Source: Candidatus Bathyarchaeota archaeon (lineage in GTDB: Archaea; Thermoproteota; Bathyarchaeia; Bathyarchaeales; Bathycorpusculaceae). Taken from it: a stretch of DNA of 6,321 nucleotides. The stretch covers positions 5,710-12,030 of the forward strand of contig DUHG01000078.1 of NCBI GenBank assembly GCA_013330975.1, read 5' to 3'. Every line of letters starts with the position of its first letter. The stretch's first letter is position 1. Made by a program: the position numbers and the translations under genes. Below the pieces are notes generated by a model that searched no databases, was not told where the DNA came from, and saw nothing but the letters and a program-made list of their open reading frames with translations. This document shows positions 1 through 5,171 of this stretch, one piece after another.

Positions 1-1314
1 TTGCTCTCTACCACCAACCTTCGTGGCATAATTTCTCAGTTCTTTGGCCACTTCGATTTCAATTGCTCCTCCGCCCGCGACAATTTTGTTGTTTTCAACT
101 ACGTCCGAGACCACAGATAATGCATCAGTCATTGCCCTTTCAGCTTCGTCGACCATTCTTTCGAGTCCAGCTCTGATGAGTATAGCTACTGAGTGCGGAT
201 CTTTGCATTTCTCGACGAATATCATCTTATCTTCGCCGATTTTTCGCTCTTCTACCATGCCCGCCATACCCAAGTCTGCAGCTTTGAGATCCTTTATGTC
301 AGAGACGATTCTGGCACCAGTTGCTCTAGCTAGTTTTTCCATGTCGGACTCCTTTATTCTCCTGGCTGCGACTATTCCTTCTTTTGCAAGGAAATGCTGT
401 ACCATGTCATCAATGCCTTTCTGGCAAAAAACTACGTCCGCACCTGAGGCTTTAATTTTGTCAGACATGTCTTTAAGCATGCCTGTTTCCTGATCTAGAA
501 ACGCTTTCATTTGACTTGGATCTTTGATGCGAATTTCCGCGCTGATCTCAGTCTTCTCGATTTCGAGCGCAGAATCTAGCAGAGCGATTTTAGCGTTTTC
601 CTTCTTCTTCGGCATTCCAGGGTGAACAACTTCTTTGTCCACTATTATTCCCCTTATAAGCTGTGATTCAAGAAGGCTCTTGCCTGCTTTCTTAACAAGC
701 TGGATGTTGTCTATGTCTGCCAGCATCTTGTCGCCGCGCTTCTCACTGATTTGTTTCACTGCTTCGATTGCGATCTCCGCTATGTGTTCTCTTGCTGCAC
801 CGATTGCTTTGCCGCTTGTTGAAGTCAGCGCAACTTTGAGGAGTGTTTTGCGATCTTCAATGTCCACTGTAACTGCGACGTTGTTTATTATCTCAATGGC
901 TTTCTGAACAGCTTTGCGATAACCACTTACGAGAAGGGTTGGATGGATATTTTGTTCTAGCAGTTCTTCTGCCTTCTTAAGGAGTTCACCTGCAAGCACA
1001 ACCGTAGTTGTTGTCCCGTCGCCAACCATGTCATCCTGTGTCTTAGAGATTTCAACCATCATCTTAGCTGCTGGATGCTCAACGTCAATTTCGTTGAGGA
1101 TTGCTGCGCCGTCATTAGTGATTGTGATGTCGCCAAGGCTATCAATCAGCATCTTGTCCATTCCACGCGGACCAAGTGTAGTCTTTAGCACTTCGCCAAT
1201 GACACGTGCTGCCATTATATTATTTCTCTGAGCTTCTTTGCCCCTGTTCCTTGTGGTGCCCTCTTTTAGTATGAGGACTGGTTGTCCTGAACCTGTTGTA
1301 GTTAAATACGCCAT
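1..1314 (-). CDS. Thermosome subunit (group II chaperonin), C-terminus cut by window edge
   Basis: ATP-dependent cytosolic chaperonin subunit of the Cpn60/TCP-1 family, which forms double-ring cages that fold proteins. Reading starts at ATG 1314 ([10 protein letters not shown]) and stays open for 438 codons to the window edge. Visible family motifs are [10 protein letters not shown] (residues 47-56, nucleotide-binding loop), TNDGA (66-70), GDGTTT (98-103, phosphate and Mg contacts), the ATPase aspartate D397 in RAMTDAL, and VAGGGA (412-417). The apical domain lies roughly at residues 215-365. Thermosome subunits are usually about 540-560 residues, so about 100 C-terminal residues, including any Gly/Met-rich tail, lie outside. 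The start is supported by GAGGT (1323-1327) 8 nt upstream and a TATA box further up, so the gene has its own promoter. Residue 71 is Ala where NDGAT is usual. Family assignment is very secure; which paralogue (alpha, beta or gamma) cannot be told. Confidence 0.97.
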   Translation of the reverse strand, partial: MAYLTTTGSGQPVLILKEGTTRNRGKEAQRNNIMAARVIGEVLKTTLGPRGMDKMLIDSLGDITITNDGAAILNEIDVEHPAAKMMVEISKTQDDMVGDGTTTTVVLAGELLKKAEELLEQNIHPTLLVSGYRKAVQKAIEIINNVAVTVDIEDRKTLLKVALTSTSGKAIGAAREHIAEIAIEAVKQISEKRGDKMLADIDNIQLVKKAGKSLLESQLIRGIIVDKEVVHPGMPKKKENAKIALLDSALEIEKTEISAEIRIKDPSQMKAFLDQETGMLKDMSDKIKASGADVVFCQKGIDDMVQHFLAKEGIVAARRIKESDMEKLARATGARIVSDIKDLKAADLGMAGMVEERKIGEDKMIFVEKCKDPHSVAILIRAGLERMVDEAERAMTDALSVVSDVVENNKIVAGGGAIEIEVAKELRNYATKVGGREQ

Positions 1315-1374
1315 TCAATCAAACCTCACTTTTTGGTATAGAACTTTTCTCTCGGAATTATGCAAAAATCAGCC

Positions 1375-1386
1375 AAAAATATAAAC
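1375..1386 (-). promoter_or_regulatory. TATA box/BRE for the thermosome gene
   Basis: On the minus strand this reads GTTTATATTTTT, preceded by the purine-rich GGTAAAA, which fits an archaeal BRE plus TATA box. Counting about 25 nt downstream puts transcription start near 1354-1357 and gives a leader of about 40 nt that carries the GAGGT Shine-Dalgarno site at 1323-1327. I saw no clear inverted repeat of a known heat-shock operator in the 1315-1526 spacer. The rest of that spacer holds no gene or RNA that I can support. Confidence 0.7.
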
Positions 1387-1526
1387 TTTTACCCTAGGAC
1401 TTCTGCGTTTATAATCCCATGTAAGGTGAAAACCTTTGTGCATTTTTCCAAAGAGGCATTCGCTTTTCATTAGATTGAACAGAGGGAGGGGTAATTATTT
1501 GTACTCTGATTCAACTGCGCTGCTCA

Positions 1527-2240
1527 CTAAGTATGAACTCTCTCAACATCTGCTGCTTCTGGATAGTGACTACTATCACAGAAAGGCTTGTTCGAAGACT
1601 TGCCACAGCGGCACAAAGTAACGCGGTTGCGAATTACGTAAACCTTACCTTGTGAAGATACAATTGGCACGTATCCACGCACCCAGATTGGACCTTTTAC
1701 CCCTATCCATGGATCATCGATTAATCCAATTGACTTGCAAACTTCTGGCTCCACCGTTTCCTGGGTTTTCTTGTCGATGAGGACTAACCTGCCTGAGGGG
1801 CAATCACATGCCTCCTCGATCGCTGTCCTCTTTGCCTCTGGCTGAGATGCCTCCGGAACAATCTTCCAAATTCCACCAGCCCTGTGACAGAAACGAGCAG
1901 AAGCGCAGAGCTCTTCTATATCGAGCAATTTGAGAGTTGGTCCATCAAGTTCTTTGGGACAATCCAAATATGCCTCTTTATCGGCTGTCTCGGTTCCGTC
2001 AAAACCAATTCTTGTGTGTGTTCCGTCACAAAAAGGTTTGTTACCTGAGTGACCACAGCGACAAAGTGCGCACTTTTCCAACGCCAGATACTGTTTTCCC
2101 TTGTGCCATTCAACAGAAGTTCCGTCAGCGTCACAAACTACTATCTGTTCATAGATAGGAACTCTTCCAATGACAATATACGGTCCATTTTTGCTAATTT
2201 GTATCTTTGCTGCCACAATATTATTATCCATAAACGGCAT
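1527..2240 (-). CDS. Multi-cluster CDGSH iron-sulfur protein (CDGSH - Fer4_19-like - CDGSH)
   Basis: A soluble iron-sulfur protein of 237 residues with two CDGSH-type [2Fe-2S] sites flanking a middle cysteine domain. CDGSH 1 has ligands C60, C62, C71 and H75 (CRCGHSGNKPFCDGTH). CDGSH 2 has C210, C212, C221 and H225, but its core reads CDSSH, with Ser in place of Gly. The middle part has C112, C118, C145 and C147 in CASARFCHR and CDCPSGRL, resembling the divergent 4Fe-4S mono-cluster (Fer4_19) proteins. No signal peptide or membrane segment is seen. Proteins of this build are known in archaea and bacteria, and their partners are mostly unknown; electron transfer, cluster transfer or redox sensing is possible. 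ATG 2240 is chosen because GGAG lies at 2245-2248, although that spacing is short. ATG 2231 and TTG 2252 are alternatives. The gene is divergent from the MoaD-like gene. Confidence 0.88.
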   Translation of the reverse strand: MPFMDNNIVAAKIQISKNGPYIVIGRVPIYEQIVVCDADGTSVEWHKGKQYLALEKCALCRCGHSGNKPFCDGTHTRIGFDGTETADKEAYLDCPKELDGPTLKLLDIEELCASARFCHRAGGIWKIVPEASQPEAKRTAIEEACDCPSGRLVLIDKKTQETVEPEVCKSIGLIDDPWIGVKGPIWVRGYVPIVSSQGKVYVIRNRVTLCRCGKSSNKPFCDSSHYPEAADVERVHT

Positions 2241-2283
2241 TTCTCTCCACAATTGGCTCTTTCTTCTTTTCTATTATCTTTTT

Positions 2284-2293
2284 CTTAAAATAG
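2284..2293 (-). promoter_or_regulatory. Putative TATA box for the CDGSH protein gene
   Basis: The minus strand reads CTATTTTAAG here. A start about 25 nt downstream, near 2263, would give a leader of about 23 nt to ATG 2240. The whole spacer is AT-rich, so other boxes are possible, for example TTGTTAAAAATG just upstream. Confidence 0.4.
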
Positions 2294-2300
2294 TCGCAAT

Positions 2301-2314
2301 CATTTTTAACAAAC
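2301..2314 (+). promoter_or_regulatory. Putative TATA box for the MoaD-like gene
   Basis: The plus strand has an AT-rich element, CATTTTTAACAAAC. Initiation about 25 nt downstream, near 2331, would give a leader of about 30 nt that contains the GGAGAT site at 2350-2355. GGTTTAATC around 2320-2328 is an alternative, but it would put the start almost on the Shine-Dalgarno site. The element lies about 15 bp from the opposing CDGSH box, so the two promoters could interfere with each other or share a regulator. Confidence 0.35.
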
Positions 2315-2349
2315 AGAACGGTTTAATCCCTCCAAACTCTAATAGAGAC

Positions 2350-2355
2350 GGAGAT
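2350..2355 (+). promoter_or_regulatory. Shine-Dalgarno site deciding the TTG start of the MoaD-like gene
   Basis: GGAGAT lies 6 nt before TTG 2362. This fixes the non-ATG start and argues against the much longer reading from ATG 2170, whose first 64 codons overlap the divergent gene and its promoter. Confidence 0.75.
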
Positions 2356-2361
2356 ATTGTC

Positions 2362-2646
2362 TTGAAAATCTCAGTTCGCTTTTTTACCCGCCTGCGAGAA
2401 ATAACAGGCAAACGAGAAGAGACACTAACATTTCCAGAAGACGAAGATATCACTCTGGAAAGAGTAGTCTCCGTGCTTGCGGAGAAATACGGCAAGGATT
2501 TCGCCGACTACGTTTATGACCCAAAAACATGTGCAATCAGAGAGTTCCTTCAATTCCTGGTGAACGGAAGAAACGCCGAAGACGTATCCACATCCCTCAG
2601 CGAAGGAGACCTCTTGGCGATTATTCCCCCGGTAGGCGGAGGATAA
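2362..2646 (+). CDS. MoaD/ThiS-family small archaeal modifier-like protein
   Basis: A 94-residue beta-grasp protein of the archaeal MoaD type. It begins KISVRFFTRLREITGKREE and has FLVNGRN at 65-71, GDLLAIIPP at 82-90 and the C-terminal tail PPVGGG. In this family the C-terminal Gly-Gly is adenylated by an E1-like enzyme (MoeB/UbaA type). It then carries sulfur, as a thiocarboxylate for molybdopterin or for tRNA thiolation, or is conjugated to lysines as a SAMP. The length matches archaeal MoaD proteins (about 90-95 residues). The TTG start has a well-spaced GGAGAT. No moaE, moeB or other cofactor gene is in the window, so molybdopterin synthesis cannot be told from protein modification. The gene is convergent with aIF5B, 11 bp between stops. 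Confidence 0.88.
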   Translation: MKISVRFFTRLREITGKREETLTFPEDEDITLERVVSVLAEKYGKDFADYVYDPKTCAIREFLQFLVNGRNAEDVSTSLSEGDLLAIIPPVGGG

Positions 2647-2657
2647 CTCCAGATCGT

Positions 2658-4448
2658 TTAGACTGCTCCCCAGAACGGCGTTTTCTTCCGCATAGCCTCA
2701 ACATACTCTTTCAATACTTCTTGGTCCCTAGATGAGAGCTTGTCGAAATATGTAGAAAGCAAGACTCTAGCATCAACCTCAGGTACCTTCACATAGAGAA
2801 CATCTCTTTCAAAAACATGCCTTCCAACGATCGGTTTCTCCATTGAGATGGCGACTTGCGAACCAGTTTCCGCCACTGAAACCGCTTTGCCTTTGTCCTG
2901 TATTTGTTGCACCTCACCGAGATCTGCGCCATCTTCAGCTCTTATCACAAAATATCTCGGTCGGATTTGCCCACCTAAAACTTCAACCCCAAATATTGCA
3001 GGCTTTGCACGTCTGAAGATGTAACCAGCTATCACCTGTACTTTTCCAGGTTTGATAAGTTTCTCAAACTCTTCCTCAGTCTTGGCTTCACGCTTGGATC
3101 TGAGCCATTCTAAGTACTGCTCAATCATGTTATAGATTATTGGCTCCTTGAAAATCCTGACATCATTGGCTGCAGCTTCCTGCTCAGCGTCAGGCAAAGT
3201 CTTAACCCCAAAACCTAAAACAACACCCGCCAACGGTTCTCGAGCCTTGACCACTGAAGCCTCCACAACGTCGCGTTTGGAGATGTCCCCCACATCCGCA
3301 ATTCTGATTTGAACATTGTTTCTCTTCAGAATCTCAGCAATGGCCTCCAAAGATCCCAAGGTATCAGCTTTCACGACAACTCCAGCAACATCCGTGACTA
3401 TCCTGATGCGCCCCACTTCCTCAGTAACAAGCTTTGCATATTCATCAATCACCCCGTTGGGAGGAACAACATACAATGGTGCTCCAGCAAGCGCTCCCTC
3501 CAACCCTGAAGCCACGATTTTCACTCCTGCGGCTGCGAACACGCAGTCAACTGAAGAGAACCTGTCCCGCGGGTCCCTAATCTCATCAAGGGGTTTGGGC
3601 ACAAGAATTGTTCTCACACGTGTCACAACGGGTTTGTCTTTTCCTCCAACAACAATTAAATCATCCCTTTGAAGTGCGCCATCATAGATTATCGTATTAA
3701 GTGTTAAGCCGAGCCCGGGTTCCTCTTTGACCTCTAAAACAGACCCTTTTCCCGGTCCTTCTGTGGTCTGAAGTTGCTTTTTCATAAATTGTTGTGTTAG
3801 ACCAACGAGGACCATTATGAGTTCTGTTAATCCCTCGCCGGTCTTTGCACTGGTTGGAATGAGGGCAATAGTGGACGCAAAATCTTGGCGTCTTATTCGG
3901 TCAAATCGATCAGTTCTAAAGCCCAAGCGCGAAAAGGTTCCCATTATCTTGTAAAGCCTGTTGTCTAATTCTTCCCTGACATGAACATCCTGTCGCATGT
4001 AGCTTTGGAGAAAGGGTAAATCAGGATATGTTTTCCATCCGGGAATGCGATCCATCTTATTTACAGCAACGATGAAAGGCGTCTTGCGAGCCCTCAAAAT
4101 ATCAAGGCACTCTTGAGTTTGTGCTTCAAAACCTTTGAGCATATCAATAACGAGAATCGCTATATCCGCCACACTACCGCCTCTACGTCGCAAATTCGTG
4201 AAAGCCTCGTGTCCAGGAGTGTCAACAATAAGCAATCCCGGTATCTCAACTTCCCCTTTAAGCGATGAGATTAGAGGGCCCACAAGTTGTTTGAGCGTCT
4301 CGAGGGGAAAGAAGCTTGCGCCAATGTGCTGAGTCATTCCTCCAGCCTCCCGCGCTTGGACACTTGTCTTTCGTATCTCATCCAAGAGCAAAGTCTTGCC
4401 AGTGTCTACGTGCCCAAGAACACAAACTATTGGCTGGCGAGTAGGCAA
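2658..4448 (-). CDS. infB: Translation initiation factor aIF5B (IF-2/eIF5B GTPase)
   Basis: A ribosome-dependent GTPase that promotes subunit joining and placement of initiator tRNA. From the TTG start it has 596 residues, normal for archaeal aIF5B, which lacks the long N-terminal extension of eIF5B. G motifs are G1 GHVDTGKT (12-19), G2 GGMTQHIGA (36-44, Thr39), G3 DTPGHE (76-81, His80), G4 NKMD (130-133) and G5 SAKTGEG (200-206). Domain II follows from about 230, domain III contains VVVKADTLGSLEAI (about 358-371), and the C-terminal domain IV includes AGYIFRRAKPAIFGVEVLGG (about 474-493). I choose TTG 4448: GGAGATG (4457-4463) lies 8 nt upstream, the protein then begins like other archaeal members (PTRQPIVCVLG), and a TATA box sits at 4495-4503. 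GTG 4505 opens the same frame 19 codons earlier but has no Shine-Dalgarno site and falls at the TATA box. It is monocistronic as far as seen. Confidence 0.96.
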   Translation of the reverse strand: MPTRQPIVCVLGHVDTGKTLLLDEIRKTSVQAREAGGMTQHIGASFFPLETLKQLVGPLISSLKGEVEIPGLLIVDTPGHEAFTNLRRRGGSVADIAILVIDMLKGFEAQTQECLDILRARKTPFIVAVNKMDRIPGWKTYPDLPFLQSYMRQDVHVREELDNRLYKIMGTFSRLGFRTDRFDRIRRQDFASTIALIPTSAKTGEGLTELIMVLVGLTQQFMKKQLQTTEGPGKGSVLEVKEEPGLGLTLNTIIYDGALQRDDLIVVGGKDKPVVTRVRTILVPKPLDEIRDPRDRFSSVDCVFAAAGVKIVASGLEGALAGAPLYVVPPNGVIDEYAKLVTEEVGRIRIVTDVAGVVVKADTLGSLEAIAEILKRNNVQIRIADVGDISKRDVVEASVVKAREPLAGVVLGFGVKTLPDAEQEAAANDVRIFKEPIIYNMIEQYLEWLRSKREAKTEEEFEKLIKPGKVQVIAGYIFRRAKPAIFGVEVLGGQIRPRYFVIRAEDGADLGEVQQIQDKGKAVSVAETGSQVAISMEKPIVGRHVFERDVLYVKVPEVDARVLLSTYFDKLSSRDQEVLKEYVEAMRKKTPFWGAV

Positions 4449-4456
4449 CTCAAGAG

Positions 4457-4463
4457 CATCTCC
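4457..4463 (-). promoter_or_regulatory. Shine-Dalgarno site supporting the TTG 4448 start of aIF5B
   Basis: The minus strand reads GGAGATG, 8 nt before TTG 4448. This is a strong match to the archaeal anti-Shine-Dalgarno sequence and would be inside the coding region if GTG 4505 were the start. Confidence 0.65.
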
Positions 4464-4492
4464 ACTTAGCGTTTGAGAATTAATAGATAAAG

Positions 4493-4504
4493 GGTTAATA
4501 AACA
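4493..4504 (-). promoter_or_regulatory. Putative TATA box for aIF5B
   Basis: The minus strand reads TGTTTATTAACC. Initiation about 25 nt downstream, near 4474, would give a leader of about 26 nt with the GGAGATG site in it and translation from TTG 4448. The box overlaps the alternative GTG start, which a transcript from here would not contain. The complementary AT-rich DNA (AATTAATAGATAAAG, 4478-4492) could have served the decayed plus-strand gene. Confidence 0.5.
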
Positions 4505-4510
4505 CTCAGC

Positions 4511-4816
4511 GTGGCCATCAACAACTCTCCTAAGATTACGAGAACTTCTTCCCATCATTAGTCTGCCAATATTGAGCAGCTGACCAAAACGCGGCCGGTC
4601 ACTAAAAGAAGACAACAACTTCTATCGTATCTGCGGAGCCAGAATAGCATAGACCACAAAGAGTTAATACGGCTTCTTAGGCAGCACTCTCGTTGATCGC
4701 GTAGAAAAAATGCTAAAGGAAGGAAAAGTAATTCGAAAAATCATTAACGAAAATATGGCAAGATTTTGCACGAGATTACTGAAACATATGAAGCTGCTCT
4801 AATTATGGTCCGTTAG
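4511..4816 (+). pseudogene. Decayed small gene, possibly winged-helix-like, with nonsense and frameshift lesions
   Basis: No intact gene lies in the roughly 390 bp between aIF5B and the membrane protein, but the plus strand reads like broken protein. From GTG 4511 the frame gives VAINNSPKITRTSSHH, then TAG at 4559, then SANIEQLTKTRPVTKRRQQL and LLSYLRSQNSIDHKELIRLL to 4678. Sense then moves to the +1 frame at about 4680 (GSTLVDRVEKMLKEGKVIRK and IINENM), and back to the first frame at about 4758 (KILHEITETYEAALIMVR) before TAG 4814. The middle part resembles the helix - recognition helix - wing pattern of a winged-helix DNA-binding domain (HKELIRLL, then STLVDRVEKMLKEGKVIRK). The same frame continues plausibly past 4816 (MAIDIIAALVTNCKLVIEG from 4820). 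Alternatives are assembly errors in a real gene, or chance. I do not recognise a specific family. Confidence 0.45.
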
Positions 4817-4897
4817 CTTATGGCAATAGATATTATTGCTGCGTTGGTTACAAATTGTAAGCTGGTGATTGAGGGAAAAGATCAGGACTTATATTAC

Positions 4898-5098
4898 CTA
4901 TTCAGGTGGTCTAACCAGAAGCAACACTACACCTATGGCAATGACGATAATGCCGAGAAAGCCGAACAGGCCGGGGAAAGGAGCCAGCTGGGCAGTACTT
5001 GTGGCGGTATAGTAAAGAAGGAGTGCGCCAAGAATCAAGATGAGTATGCCAAAGAATTTTTCTCCTAGCGAAATCCAAAATGTATCTCCTTCGCTCAT
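4898..5098 (-). CDS. Small two-helix membrane protein of unknown function
   Basis: A 66-residue protein starting at ATG 5098. A short polar N-terminus (MSEGDTFWISLGEKF) precedes two hydrophobic segments: about residues 15-33 (FGILILILGALLLYY) and about 44-62 (LFGFLGIIVIAIGVVLLLV). A short loop with APFPG joins them, and the C-terminus is RPPE. It is therefore probably a helical hairpin in the cytoplasmic membrane. I do not recognise the family, and no catalytic or metal-binding residues stand out. The third-position pattern and clean hydrophobic blocks make it a real gene rather than an antisense shadow. AAGGAA at 5109-5114 is a weak Shine-Dalgarno site 10 nt upstream, and a TATA-like box lies at 5147-5160. 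The gene starts 73 bp after the top6A stop on the same strand, so co-transcription with topoisomerase VI is also possible. Confidence 0.75.
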   Translation of the reverse strand: MSEGDTFWISLGEKFFGILILILGALLLYYTATSTAQLAPFPGLFGFLGIIVIAIGVVLLLVRPPE

Positions 5099-5146
5099 TC
5101 AGTTTCAGTTCCTTTCTCAAATGATGGTTCCACTATAACGATAGAA

Positions 5147-5160
5147 CAATTATTTTAAAC
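5147..5160 (-). promoter_or_regulatory. Putative TATA box for the small membrane protein gene
   Basis: The minus strand reads GTTTAAAATAATTG in the 73 bp spacer after top6A. A start about 25 nt downstream, near 5128, would give a leader of about 30 nt. This suggests the gene can be transcribed independently of the top6B-top6A operon. Confidence 0.4.
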
Positions 5161-5171
5161 TTGTTCTGCAG

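Noticed and set aside
44..1231. Open plus-strand frames across the thermosome region (149, 90 and 67 codons)
   Set aside because: They are serine/isoleucine-rich antisense readings of a clear thermosome gene, with no recognisable motifs or ribosome binding sites.
1315..1526. A heat-shock operator or small RNA in the spacer before the thermosome
   Set aside because: Apart from the TATA box and Shine-Dalgarno site I found only the short palindrome CCTAGG at 1393-1398, too short to call, and no C/D-box or tRNA-like pattern.
1436..1621. A 61-codon plus-strand frame upstream of the thermosome, with TTTATAATC at 1409-1417 as a possible TATA box
   Set aside because: Its second half is antisense to the CDGSH gene's C-terminal site, the composition is unlike a folded protein, and there is no Shine-Dalgarno match.
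2170..2361. N-terminal extension of the MoaD-like protein from ATG 2170
   Set aside because: It would run through the divergent promoter and the start of the opposite gene, MoaD proteins have no such extension, and TTG 2362 has a well-spaced GGAGAT.
4559..4816. The two in-frame TAG codons in the broken gene as pyrrolysine codons
   Set aside because: The reading also needs two frameshifts to make sense, and other genes here (CDGSH protein, small membrane protein) end normally with TAG, so decay or error explains it better.
4820..5068. An 82-codon plus-strand frame starting MAIDIIAALV
   Set aside because: Most of it is antisense to the two-helix membrane protein. Only its first 25 or so codons are of interest, as a possible continuation of the decayed gene.
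4911..5120. A 69-codon minus-strand frame (MRKELKLNERRR)
   Set aside because: It overlaps the membrane protein gene on the same strand in another frame, and its arginine/histidine-rich tail looks like an out-of-frame reading.
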